From NCBI GenBank assembly GCA_963789225.1, contig CAWBKD010000017.1, positions 138,912-202,911 on the forward strand: a DNA stretch of 64,000 nt. Reading direction: 5' to 3'. Below, one piece after another: positions 1 to 8,736 of the stretch (the stretch's first letter is position 1; the number at the start of each line of letters is the position of its first letter). The notes under the pieces were generated by a model. It did no database searches. It had not been told where the DNA came from and saw only the letters and a list, made by a program, of their open reading frames with translations. The position numbers and the translations under genes were made by a program. This DNA is from Palsa-504 sp963789225. GTDB taxonomy: Bacteria > Actinomycetota > Actinomycetes > Streptosporangiales > Streptosporangiaceae.

Positions 1-1017
1 CGCGACCGAGTACCACGCGTGCGGGTCCCACAGGTACTGCTCGGGGGTCCGCTCATTCAGCAGCGCGCCTATGGACCAGGCCGGGGCTGGGCTGGTGGGG
101 TGGTCCGGCTGGTTCTGCGGGCACAGGGGAAGCAGGTCGGCCGGGGGATTGATGACGGCGCAGTTGGCGAACAACATCGTCCGTGACCACAGGAACAGCC
201 CGGTGCTGTCGGTGATGTCGAACTGGCCGTACTCGGAGAAGAACAGGAGCATGTACCCGAGCAGCGGGACCGCGAACGCCGTGACGCACGCGGTGATCAC
301 CCGCCAGCCCACCCGCCGGACCAGCAGGAAGGCCAGGATCACGACGAACACCGGTGCGCCGTTCCCGCGGATGACCGAAGCCCAGGAGACGAGCACGCCA
401 ACCGCCGCCGCCTGCCAGATGGTCGGCTTCGGCGTGACGATCAGGATCGCGACCGCGACCACGAGCACGAGCGTGAACAGGGTGTCGGGCAGGATGTTGG
501 ATTCCTGCCAGATCTCCCGCGAGTCGAACAGCGTCGGCGCGGCCGCCAGCGTGGCCCCCCACGCCGGGAGCCCGCGGGTGCGCAGCACCCCGTAGACGAC
601 CGCCGCCAGGCCGAGCCCCATCAGGTGCTGCAGCGAGGTCACGAGCAGCAGGCTGTGGAACGGCTTGAGCACCCACAGCAGCAGGGGATAACCGGCCGGC
701 CGGATCTGGCTGAGCGGCGTGAGGTGATCGGCGGCCGCCATGTAGGAGAACGCGTCCGTGATCAGCGGGGCAGGCGAGAAACCCAGGGCGGCGACGACCC
801 GCGGCACGACCGACACCAGGGCCGCGACGGTGAACAGCCGGTGGTTCCGCCACAGCGCGGCCGGGGTCAGGCTCGACCCGGCGGCCCCGGCGCGCGCCGC
901 CAGCGCGGCGGGCCCGTTCCAGGAGATCTCCGGCGGCCGTAGCCGGAGGGTCCGCCGCGGTCCTGCGCCGCCGCTATCATCGGCGGCGCGGCGCCTGCTC
1001 GTGCCGAGACCGGTCAA
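1..1017 (-). CDS. Polytopic membrane protein, C-terminus cut off by the window edge
   Basis: The reverse strand is open from a TTG at 1017 to base 1 (339 codons). GGAGGAGGA lies about 8 nt upstream of the TTG, which decides the start. The N-terminal ~45 residues are basic and rich in Ala and Arg. After that come several hydrophobic segments rich in Leu, Val and Ala, separated by short loops with motifs such as ITDAFSYM, RPAGYPLLLW and WQESNILPDTLF. That layout resembles actinobacterial membrane glycosyltransferase-like or DUF2029-type proteins, but I recognise no catalytic signature. It is divergent from birA with a 34-bp gap. The function is unknown and the fold assignment is inference. Confidence 0.7.
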   Translation of the reverse strand, partial: MTGLGTSRRRAADDSGGAGPRRTLRLRPPEISWNGPAALAARAGAAGSSLTPAALWRNHRLFTVAALVSVVPRVVAALGFSPAPLITDAFSYMAAADHLTPLSQIRPAGYPLLLWVLKPFHSLLLVTSLQHLMGLGLAAVVYGVLRTRGLPAWGATLAAAPTLFDSREIWQESNILPDTLFTLVLVVAVAILIVTPKPTIWQAAAVGVLVSWASVIRGNGAPVFVVILAFLLVRRVGWRVITACVTAFAVPLLGYMLLFFSEYGQFDITDSTGLFLWSRTMLFANCAVINPPADLLPLCPQNQPDHPTSPAPAWSIGALLNERTPEQYLWDPHAWYSVA

Positions 1018-1051
1018 CGACTTCCTCCTCCCGGCACCTGAACAATAGTGG

Positions 1052-1912
1052 GTGAGCATGCGAACCGAGAACCAAACGCCAGGCCAGGCGGCCGGGCCGG
1101 GCCGCAGGGTCCTGGATGAGGACGTGCTGCGGCAGGCCGTGGTCCGCCCTGGCGGCCTGTGGCGGGAGATCGCGGTGACCGGCGTCACCGGGTCGACCAA
1201 CGCCGACCTGCTGGCGCGGGCGGCGGACGGCGCGCCGGAAGGGACCGTGCTCGCCGCCGAGGAGCAGCGCGCGGGCCGCGGCCGGATGGGCCGCGCCTGG
1301 GTGTCCCCGCCCCGGGCGGCCCTGACGTTCTCCGTCCTCCTGCGCCCCGGCACGGTGCCGCCCGCGCGCCTCGGCTGGCTCCCGCTCCTGACCGGGGTGG
1401 CCGTGACCTCGGCGGTCCGCGCGGTCGCCGCGGTCGATGTCCAGCTCAAATGGCCGAACGACGTGCTGGTCGGGGCCGCGAAACTCGCCGGCATCCTCGC
1501 GGAAGCCTCCGGCGGCGCCGTGGTGGTCGGCATCGGCCTGAACGTGTCCACGGAACCCGACGAGCTGCCGCCCCCGGGCCCCGGCCCCGAGGGCCCGCTC
1601 GCCGCGACCTCGCTGCGCGCCGAAGGCTGGGCGAGCCCGGACCGGGACCTCCTGCTCACCGCCCTGCTGGGCGAGCTCGAGCACTGGTACCTGGCCTGGC
1701 GCCACGCTGGGGGAGACCCGCAGCGCTGCGGCCTGGCGGAGGAGTACACCCGGCTGTGCGCCACGGTCGGCCGCCAGGTCCGGGTGGAGCTGCCCGGCGG
1801 TCGCCTCGTCCGGGGGCTGGCCGCCGGGATCGACCCGACGGGGCGGCTGCTCGTCCGCGTTGCCGACGGCGAGCTGCCGGTGGCCGCCGGCGACGTCGTG
1901 CACGTGCGCTGA
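1052..1912 (+). CDS. birA: Biotin-[acetyl-CoA carboxylase] ligase
   Basis: The protein joins biotin to the carrier lysine of biotin-dependent carboxylases through biotinyl-5'-AMP. It is 286 aa with GTG at 1052; an ATG two codons on is possible. The ligase signature AGRGRMGRAW is near residue 72 and KWPNDVLVG near 133, followed by a GIGLNV motif, all in the family order. There is no N-terminal helix-turn-helix, so this is the monofunctional (non-repressor) class. A small C-terminal SH3-like domain follows (GRQVRVELPGG). An acyl-CoA carboxylase beta subunit is encoded at 5114-6631. Confidence 0.95.
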   Translation: MSMRTENQTPGQAAGPGRRVLDEDVLRQAVVRPGGLWREIAVTGVTGSTNADLLARAADGAPEGTVLAAEEQRAGRGRMGRAWVSPPRAALTFSVLLRPGTVPPARLGWLPLLTGVAVTSAVRAVAAVDVQLKWPNDVLVGAAKLAGILAEASGGAVVVGIGLNVSTEPDELPPPGPGPEGPLAATSLRAEGWASPDRDLLLTALLGELEHWYLAWRHAGGDPQRCGLAEEYTRLCATVGRQVRVELPGGRLVRGLAAGIDPTGRLLVRVADGELPVAAGDVVHVR

Positions 1913-1942
1913 ATGGCGGCGGGCCGTGCCACTATGTGCGGT

Positions 1943-2461
1943 ATGGCCCATCAGCATCCGCTGACCGCGGACGAGCAGCCCGTCCTGTTCATCCGCCCGC
2001 ACTGGAAGACGCTGATCCGCCCATTCCTGCTCGCGGTCATCGTGGTGGCGGTGGCCCTCGTGGCGGAGGTGTACGCGGCAGGCAGCAAGGGCTCGGGCGC
2101 GGTCCAGCTCGCCATCGCCGCGGTCGCGATCCTCGTCCTGATGCTGTGGCTAGCGGTCCCGGTGCTGCGCTGGCGCACCACGACCTACGAGCTGACCACG
2201 AGGCGGCTGCGGATGCGCGAGGGGATCGTGACCAGGCGCGGCCGGGATATCCCCCTGGTGCGGATCAACGACGTGTCGTTCGAGAAGGGGCTGCTCGACC
2301 GGCTGCTCGGCGCCGGCCGGCTGGTGGTGGAGTCGGCAGGCGAGCACGGCCAGATCCTGCTGAAGGACATCCCGCACGTCGAGCAGGTGCAGGGCACGCT
2401 GTTCCGGCTGGTCGAGGAGGAACAGCGCCGGCTCGAGCGCGAGGACAGGAACCAGCCGTAA
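1943..2461 (+). CDS. PH-domain (YdbS/bPH2-like) membrane protein
   Basis: The start ATG at 1943 gives MAHQHPLT and is preferred over the in-frame ATG at 1913, which abuts the birA stop. The protein is 172 aa: a short N-terminus ending in RPHWKTL, two hydrophobic segments (about residues 25-45 and 53-72), then a cytoplasmic beta-rich region beginning RWRTTTYELTTRRLRMREG, which is the bacterial PH domain. The C-terminus is Glu/Arg rich. It is 30 bp downstream of birA and probably in the same transcript. The exact role is unknown; membrane association is inferred from the hydrophobic pair. Confidence 0.85.
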   Translation: MAHQHPLTADEQPVLFIRPHWKTLIRPFLLAVIVVAVALVAEVYAAGSKGSGAVQLAIAAVAILVLMLWLAVPVLRWRTTTYELTTRRLRMREGIVTRRGRDIPLVRINDVSFEKGLLDRLLGAGRLVVESAGEHGQILLKDIPHVEQVQGTLFRLVEEEQRRLEREDRNQP

Positions 2462-2465
2462 GCCC

Positions 2466-4115
2466 CTAGCCGACTGCGATCCGCACGGTGGCCGACTGGC
2501 CGAGCACCTTGCTGCCGGCGCCGAACGCCGTCACGGCGAAGTAGGGACCGGTGGTGTTCACCGTGATCGCCGTCTCGAAAGGGGTGTGCGCCTGCGAGCC
2601 GACCGGCTTCAGCTCGGTGGCCGTAGGGCCCGCGAGCACCATCCATCTGTCCAGCTGGGTTGCCCCGTTCCAGCTCGCGTAGACGGTCGACCTGCCCCCC
2701 CGGTTCGGCCGGGCCGCGAGCGCGGGCCGGTCCGTTGGGTACCCGGTCCAGGCCCCGGCAAAGGCGCGGTACGACTGGTCCCCGGCCGGGAACCGGCCGT
2801 CAAGCAGCAGCGTCCCGTCCTCGGCGAACTCGGAGAAGTACGGTAGGTTGCCCCAGCCGACCACGATCCGGCCGTCGGCCAGCACCTGCATGCTCCCCTG
2901 GTTGGCGGCGAGCAGGGCCGCCGGGTGAGTGTAACTGCGGGTCAGCGTGGCACGCATGGAGTCGGAATCCAGGTTGAGCAGGATGGCCCGCGACTGCCGT
3001 TCCTTGGCCGGCGTCGCGCCGTCGTCGAACAGGCTCAGCGTGCTCGTCCCATGCGGGCGGGCGTGGTGCTGCCACCAGAAAGTGGCGCCAGGCCCCATCC
3101 GGAAGCTGGACCGCTTCCCGCCGAGCCGCCAGGTCACCTGCCCGCTGGGCCTGGCCACCTTGTACACCGTGCACGTATTGCGGGCCGAGACCACCAGGCC
3201 GCCGTCCTCCGCGACCGCGATCGAGTTGATGTGCAGGTAGTCGAATGGGGCGGTCGTGGTCCCGCCGGAGAACGGCACGTAGGTGTCGGTCACCGGCACG
3301 TGGTCGATGCTGTCCCATTCGAACAGGACCTGGCGGGACGCGATGTCGATCTCCAGCACCGTGCCGGACAGGGCCACGCCCTTGGCCGGCCCGCCCAGCG
3401 AGGACAGGTCGGTGGTCACCGTCCGGTAGGCGGTGATGAGCGCGGTGTCCTGCGCAGTGATGACGAACTCGTGCAGGTCGGCCTGCAGCCCGTTGCCTCC
3501 TGTGATGGTCGCGACGGTACCGTACGAGCTGTCGGCGATCACGGCCTGGCCGTACCCGACGCCCCTCTCCACATGGCCTTCCCACCAGGTGAGTACGGGC
3601 TGCCCCTGGTAAGACTGCACGTTGAAGTCCGTCCGTGCCATGCCCTTGGCCGGCGGGAATCCCGTGTTCGGCGAGTACCAGACGATGCCGCCGCTCCGGT
3701 TCAGGATCATCAACCCCGGCTCACCGGGCCCGGTGCGCGGGTAACCCGCCGCGGCCACGATGAAGTAGGGCGGATCCCCGGCGAGCGGCACGGCCTGGCC
3801 GCGCAGCCGCGCGATCGTCACGTCCGGCGGGGTCAGGTCGGGACGGCTCACGAAGTGCAGTACACCTTTGCCCACCCCGCCTGGCGTCGGTGTCGGCGCG
3901 GGTGCCGGGGCAGGTCCGCCCGTGGTGGCGGCCGCCGCGGGGCCCGGCTCCGCGTAACCGGTGACCCCCGCCGCGGCTAGCCCGCCTACGCCGGCCACCG
4001 CGACTCCGGCCCGCCCGAGCAGCTGCCGGCGGGTCAATCCGTGCGCATCCACACCGCGCCTCCAGCTAGTCCTCGGTACAAAGCGCGCGACCTGGGAGAA
4101 GTTATAGGAGAGCAT
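2466..4115 (-). CDS. Tat-exported arylsulfotransferase (ASST)-family protein
   Basis: 549 aa from a start at 4115; a GTG at 4055 would put the twin-arginine signal (TRRQLLGRAG, followed by a long Ala/Gly/Val segment) closer to the N-terminus and may be the true start. A Pro/Thr linker follows, then a large region with repeated blade-like motifs. The conserved His motifs DYLHINSI and WWQHHARPH match the actinobacterial arylsulfotransferase family, a predicted beta-propeller. Such proteins are exported and often annotated as aryl sulfotransferases, but the acceptor is not known here. It converges on the PH-domain gene with only 4 bp between stops. Confidence 0.8.
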   Translation of the reverse strand: MLSYNFSQVARFVPRTSWRRGVDAHGLTRRQLLGRAGVAVAGVGGLAAAGVTGYAEPGPAAAATTGGPAPAPAPTPTPGGVGKGVLHFVSRPDLTPPDVTIARLRGQAVPLAGDPPYFIVAAAGYPRTGPGEPGLMILNRSGGIVWYSPNTGFPPAKGMARTDFNVQSYQGQPVLTWWEGHVERGVGYGQAVIADSSYGTVATITGGNGLQADLHEFVITAQDTALITAYRTVTTDLSSLGGPAKGVALSGTVLEIDIASRQVLFEWDSIDHVPVTDTYVPFSGGTTTAPFDYLHINSIAVAEDGGLVVSARNTCTVYKVARPSGQVTWRLGGKRSSFRMGPGATFWWQHHARPHGTSTLSLFDDGATPAKERQSRAILLNLDSDSMRATLTRSYTHPAALLAANQGSMQVLADGRIVVGWGNLPYFSEFAEDGTLLLDGRFPAGDQSYRAFAGAWTGYPTDRPALAARPNRGGRSTVYASWNGATQLDRWMVLAGPTATELKPVGSQAHTPFETAITVNTTGPYFAVTAFGAGSKVLGQSATVRIAVG

Positions 4116-4199
4116 TCCAGTTTTTGCCGAGCTGTGACAGAACCGACACGCACGGACAGGTCGGCTCGGCCGGCTCCCTTCGCCCGTTAGCCTGGGAGC

Positions 4200-5117
4200 A
4201 TGAGCTGGGAACTGCCGGAGGCGATCTCGGTGCGCGAGGTCGGGCCCAGGGACGGGCTGCAGAACGAGGAGCCGGTGCCGACCGACGCGAAGGTGGCGCT
4301 CCTGGACGCGCTGTCCACGACCGGGGTGCGCAGGATCGAGGCGGTGTCGTTCGTCCGCCCGTCGGCGATCCCGCAGATGGCCGACGCGGACGAGGTGTGG
4401 AAGCGCGCGGCGAAGGCGCCTTCGGTCAGGTACTCGGCGCTCGTGCCCAACCTGCGCGGTGCCCTGCGGGCCCTGGACGCGGGCTTCACCGAGCTCGAGG
4501 CGGTCGTCTCGGCGTCAGAGACGCACAACCGCAAGAACGTCAACCGGTCCACCGGGGAGTCGCTCGACGAGATCGCCGAGATCATCGCCGAGGCGCACGC
4601 GCGCGGCGCGACGCTCCAGGTCATCGTGTCCACGGCGTGGGGCTGCCCGTACGAGGGCGACGTGCCGGTGGCCCGGACGGTGTCCGTGGCCGGACGGGCC
4701 ATCGCCGACGGGGCGGACTCCGCCTCGTTCGGCGACACGACGGGCATGGCCACCCCGACCCGGGTCCGCGACCTGGTGGGCGCGTTCCGTGACGCCCACC
4801 CGCAGACCAGCCTGAACCTGCACTTTCACAACACCCGGGGCACCGGGCTGGCCAACGTCCTGGCCGCCCTCGAGCTGGGCGTGGCCGACTTCGACGCGTC
4901 CGTGGGCGGCCTCGGCGGGTGCCCGTACGCGCCCGGCGCGACGGGCAACATCGCCACCGAGGAACTCGTGCACATGGTCGAGGACATGGGGGTGGCCACC
5001 GGGATCGACCTGGAGGCGATGATCGCCGCGGCCGCCGAGGCCGAACGCATCGTCGGCCGGACCCTGCCCTCCCAGGTGCTCCGCGCGGGCCCCCGGACGA
5101 GGACAATCGCGCCATGA
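4200..5117 (+). CDS. mvaB: Hydroxymethylglutaryl-CoA lyase
   Basis: 305 aa. It cleaves HMG-CoA to acetyl-CoA and acetoacetate, the last step of leucine breakdown. The N-terminal GPRDGLQNE motif, the HFHNTRGTG metal-binding motif, and GGLGGCPYAPGATGN with the conserved active-site Cys are all present, so this is HMG-CoA lyase rather than another DRE-TIM family member. The stop overlaps the next start in an ATGA arrangement, so it is translationally coupled to the carboxylase beta subunit. That pairing fits a leucine/isovalerate branch. Confidence 0.93.
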   Translation: MSWELPEAISVREVGPRDGLQNEEPVPTDAKVALLDALSTTGVRRIEAVSFVRPSAIPQMADADEVWKRAAKAPSVRYSALVPNLRGALRALDAGFTELEAVVSASETHNRKNVNRSTGESLDEIAEIIAEAHARGATLQVIVSTAWGCPYEGDVPVARTVSVAGRAIADGADSASFGDTTGMATPTRVRDLVGAFRDAHPQTSLNLHFHNTRGTGLANVLAALELGVADFDASVGGLGGCPYAPGATGNIATEELVHMVEDMGVATGIDLEAMIAAAAEAERIVGRTLPSQVLRAGPRTRTIAP

Positions 5118-6631
5118 CCGATTTCGGGAAGCTCCGCGAGACCATCGAGCAGGGCGGGGCGCCGCGCTACCACCAGGCCGCGGCCGCGCGCGGCAAGCTG
5201 TTCGCGCGGGAACGGATCGCGCGCCTGGTCGACGAGGGCAGCTTCACCGAGGACGGCCGGTACGCCAACGCCCTGGCCGACGGCCTGCCCGCGGACGGGG
5301 TCATCACGGGGACCGGGACCATCGGCGGCCGGACGGTCGCGGTGATGGCGAACGATTCCACGGTCAAGGCCGGGTCGTGGGGCGCCCGCACCGTGGAGAA
5401 GATCATCAGGATCATCGAGAAGGCCTACGACGCCGCGATCCCGATGATCTACCTCGTCGACTCCGCGGGCGCGCGGATCACCGATCAGGTGGACATGTTC
5501 CCTGGGCGGCGGGGTGCGGGGCGTATTTTCCGCACCCAGATCCGCGCCTCGGGCTCGATCCCGCAGGTCTGCGCCCTGTTCGGGCCCTCGGCGGCCGGGG
5601 GCGCGTACATACCGTCGTTCTGCGACTTTACCGCCATGGTCGACGGCAACGCCTCGATGTACCTGGGCAGCCCGCGGATGGTCGAGATGGTGGTCAGCGA
5701 GAAGACCACGCTGGAGGAGATGGGCGGGGCCCGGCTGCACTGCACGGTCTCGGGCAGCGGCCACTTCCTGGCCGCCAGCGAGCAGGAGGCCCTGGACGCG
5801 GTGCGGGACTACCTGTCGTACCTGCCGCAGAACTGGGCGGAGCCGCCGCCGCTGGCGCAGGCCAGGCCGCCGAAGCCCGCCGACCTGCGCGCGCTGGTGC
5901 CCGAGAGCGAGCGCGTGGCGTTCGACATGCGGCGCTACGTCCGCGGCCTGGTCGACGAGGACTCCTTCTTCGAGATCCACGCGCTGTGGGCCAGGGAGGT
6001 CGTCACCGGGTTCGGCAGGCTGGCCGGGCACGTGATCGGCGTGATCGCCAACAACCCGCTGCACAAGGGCGGGGTCTTGTTCGTCGACTCGGCGGACAAG
6101 GCGGCCAGGTTCATCCAGACCTGCGACGCGTTCGGCATCCCGCTGCTGTTCCTCGCGGACGTGCCGGGGTTCATGGTCGGCACCGCGGTCGAGCGGCAGG
6201 GGATCATCAAGCACGGGGCGCGGATGATCGCGGCGATGTCCGACGCGACCGTGCCGAAGATCTGCGTGGTGGTGCGGAAGGCCTACGGGGCGGGCCTGTA
6301 CGCGATGGCGGGTCCCGGGTTCGACCCGGACGCCACGCTCGCGCTGCCGACCGCGAAGATCGCGGTGATGGGGGCCGAGGCCGCCGTGAACGCCGTATAC
6401 GCGGGGAAGCTCGAGCAGATCGCCGATGACCAGGAGCGCGCGGCGGAGACCGAGCGGCTGCGCCGCGACTACGAGCAGGACATCGACATCCTCCGGCTGG
6501 CCTCCGAACTCGTGGTCGACGACGTCGTCGAGCCAGAAGACCTGCGGGCGGAACTGGAGCGCCGGTTCGCCGCCGCCCGCGGCAAGGACCGTACCCCGCC
6601 CCGCCGCCGGCACGGCATCAGCCCCGCCTAA
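5114..6631 (+). CDS. Acyl-CoA carboxylase carboxyltransferase (beta) subunit
   Basis: 505 aa from the ATG at 5114, which overlaps the mvaB stop. It transfers the carboxyl group from biotin to an acyl-CoA. The N-terminal half has LVDSAGARITDQ and GPSAAGGAYIPSF. The C-terminal half has GVLFVDSADKAARFIQ, LFLADVPGFMVG and RKAYGAGLYAM, the crotonase-fold carboxyltransferase motifs in family order. Coupling with HMG-CoA lyase suggests a methylcrotonyl-CoA-type substrate, though propionyl- or acetyl-CoA cannot be excluded. The biotin-bearing alpha subunit is not in the window. Confidence 0.92.
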   Translation: MTDFGKLRETIEQGGAPRYHQAAAARGKLFARERIARLVDEGSFTEDGRYANALADGLPADGVITGTGTIGGRTVAVMANDSTVKAGSWGARTVEKIIRIIEKAYDAAIPMIYLVDSAGARITDQVDMFPGRRGAGRIFRTQIRASGSIPQVCALFGPSAAGGAYIPSFCDFTAMVDGNASMYLGSPRMVEMVVSEKTTLEEMGGARLHCTVSGSGHFLAASEQEALDAVRDYLSYLPQNWAEPPPLAQARPPKPADLRALVPESERVAFDMRRYVRGLVDEDSFFEIHALWAREVVTGFGRLAGHVIGVIANNPLHKGGVLFVDSADKAARFIQTCDAFGIPLLFLADVPGFMVGTAVERQGIIKHGARMIAAMSDATVPKICVVVRKAYGAGLYAMAGPGFDPDATLALPTAKIAVMGAEAAVNAVYAGKLEQIADDQERAAETERLRRDYEQDIDILRLASELVVDDVVEPEDLRAELERRFAAARGKDRTPPRRRHGISPA

Positions 6632-6641
6632 GGAGCCCGTC

Positions 6642-7553
6642 ATGCGCCGACTGATCCGGCGGCTCGTGCGCGTCCAGACCGTCGCCGTCCTGGTCACGGC
6701 CTGGCTGGCCGGCGCGTTCGGGCTCGGGCTGGCCACCGGGGCGGGCGCGGTGCCGACCGTGGCGCTGATGGCGCTCGGTCTGCTGCTTGGTGGCCTGCTC
6801 CTGCTGCTGCGGCACAACCTTGAGCTGGCCACCCGGATCGGCAACCTGGACACCAAATCCGAGCGCACGCTCGAGACCGTGCGGCGCCTCGGCGCGCGGG
6901 TCGAGCGGGAGGTCAAGGCGGAGATCAAGCAGACCTTCCGCCAGCTAGAAGCGCTGCAGAACCTGAACGCCGTGCTGCCGCCCAGCGACCTGCTGCCGGC
7001 CACCCGGGTCTGGGCCGCGTCGCCCGACCTGCTGGTGGTGCTGGTCGACCTGGTCATCACCGAACGGCCGTCGCTCGTCCTGGAGTGCGGCAGCGGCGCG
7101 TCCACGCTGTGGCTCGCCCTGGCGATGCGGCGGTTCGGAATCGACGGCCGGATCGTGGCGCTCGATCACGACCCGGCGTTCGGCGGCAGGACCCGCGACC
7201 TGCTGGCCAGGCACGGCGTCGGCGATCTGGCCGAGGTCCGTGACGCCCCGCTGGAGAGCTTCAGCCTGGATGACGAGACCTACTCGTGGTACGCGAGGAA
7301 GGCCTGGGACGACCTGACGGGGATCGATCTCCTCTTCGTGGACGGGCCGCCCGCGACCACCGGTCCCCAGGCCCGCTATCCGGCGCTGCCGCTGCTGGCC
7401 GGGTCGCTGAGCCCGGCCGCCACCGCCGTCCTCGACGACCTGGTCGTGCCGGACATGAAGGAAGTACTGCGGCTCTGGCTCGACGCGTACCCGGAATTCA
7501 GCACCGAGATCCTCCCGCTGGAGAAACAGGCCGCGGTGCTCCGCCGGAAGTAA
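6642..7553 (+). CDS. Membrane-anchored class I SAM-dependent methyltransferase
   Basis: 303 aa from the ATG at 6642, 10 nt after the carboxylase stop with AAGGAG between. Residues 10-55 form two adjacent hydrophobic segments, followed by a charged, probably coiled-coil stretch (residues ~65-100). The C-terminal domain holds a SAM-binding glycine motif (LECGSGAST), an acidic strand end (IVALDHDPA) and LLFVDGPPATTGPQARYPAL. The target is unknown. A cytoplasmic methyltransferase tethered by the N-terminal hairpin is the likely topology. The gene ends 52 bp before the ISAzo13 nest and is intact. Confidence 0.8.
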   Translation: MRRLIRRLVRVQTVAVLVTAWLAGAFGLGLATGAGAVPTVALMALGLLLGGLLLLLRHNLELATRIGNLDTKSERTLETVRRLGARVEREVKAEIKQTFRQLEALQNLNAVLPPSDLLPATRVWAASPDLLVVLVDLVITERPSLVLECGSGASTLWLALAMRRFGIDGRIVALDHDPAFGGRTRDLLARHGVGDLAEVRDAPLESFSLDDETYSWYARKAWDDLTGIDLLFVDGPPATTGPQARYPALPLLAGSLSPAATAVLDDLVVPDMKEVLRLWLDAYPEFSTEILPLEKQAAVLRRK

Positions 7554-7660
7554 TCCGGTGCAGGCGGAGCCCCCGCGCCAAATGGGCCTTGGGTGCCCCA
7601 GGACTCGATAGGGACACGTCCTTTTTTAACCTGAGTTTTCGGCGTGTTGCGTGGCAGGAT

Positions 7661-8287
7661 GTGCTGATGGGCGCGGACATGGACTTTATCGGGCGTATGG
7701 GGCCGGAGCTTGGGCTGCTGCTGCCGCAGCTGGATGAGCGGTCGCGGCGGCTGGTGCTGGGGGCGGTGGCGCGTGCTGCCGGGGATGGCGGGATCACCGC
7801 GGTCGCGAAGGCGACCGGGGCGTCGTGGCAGACGGTGGCGAACGGCGCGGAGGAGCTGGCGTCCGGGGATGCGGTTGCGCCTGGCCGGGTCCGGCGTCCG
7901 GGCGCCGGGCGCAAGAAGCTGGAGGAGCAGGACCGGCAGTTAATCGCGGCGCTGCGGGAGCTGCTGGAGGCATCGACCCGGGGGGATCCGATGTCGCTGA
8001 TCACGTGGACGACCTTGTCGGTGCGGGGCATCGCGGCGGAGCTGACCGCCGCCGGGCACCCGTGCGCGAAGAACGCGGTGCTGCGGATGCTGCACGAGCA
8101 GGGGTTCAGCACGCAGGGGAACTCCCGGACTGTCGAGGGGAGGCGGCACCCGGACCGGGACGCCCAGTTCCGGTACATCAACGAGACGGCGAAGCAGTTC
8201 CTGGCCGCCGCCGACCCGGTGATCAGCATCGACACCAAGAAGAAAGAGCTGGTCGGGCTGTATGCCCAGAAAGGCACTGAAAATGGC
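7661..8287 (+). pseudogene. ISAzo13 transposase, N-terminal piece (copy A)
   Basis: It starts at the GTG that matches the copy B start. The residues cover the N-terminal helix-turn-helix region (GRVRRPGAGRKKLEEQD) and the first catalytic Asp in VISIDTKKKE. The frame runs into the IS256-family left end at 8288 and stops at 8299. Against copy B the protein is similar but clearly diverged. Confidence 0.88.
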
Positions 8288-8368
8288 GAGCCTGTTTAAT
8301 CATTTGTGTGAGAGGGTGCAGGTGATCCCGGTGTGACGAATGTTGCGCTGGCGGAGAGGACACTCTGA

Positions 8369-8736
8369 GTGAGCACGGAAGAGGCCGAAAAGGTGCAGGA
8401 AATCGTCGCCGAGGGAGTGGCGCGCGAGGGCCTGCAGGAAATGGTGCTCCCCGCTGAGGAAGCCGCGGCGAAAAGGCTTGCGGCTTTCGTCAGCGACGCG
8501 GCGATCGACAGGATGATCGCCGACGCGCAGGACGCCGGCGTTTCGCTGCTGGACGGGCCAGGCGGGCTGATCGGGCAGCTGACGGCCCGGGTTATCGAAC
8601 GGGCGCTGGGCGCGGAGATGGACGATCACCTGGGCTACGTGAAAGGCGACCCAGCGGGAAACGGCACCGGGAATTCCCGGAACGGCTCGTACGGGAAGAC
8701 GCTCACCACGACGTCGGGGCCGGTGCGGATCATAGT
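8369..8736 (+). pseudogene. IS256-family (mutator-type) transposase, N-terminal piece
   Basis: The frame opens with GTG at 8369 and shows the family's N-terminal region (LTARVIERALGAEMDDHLGY, then NSRNGSYGKTL). It reaches the sequence GPVRIIV, where the IS701 insertion interrupts it. Joined to the piece beginning at 10266, the frame reads continuously as GPVRIIVPRDRKSEFEP. It is disrupted and not functional. Confidence 0.88.

Noticed and set aside
53..853. 266-codon reverse frame as the first gene
   Set aside because: It reads as Arg/Gly/Pro-rich nonsense. The neighbouring reverse frame from the TTG at 1017 gives transmembrane segments and has a strong ribosome-binding site.
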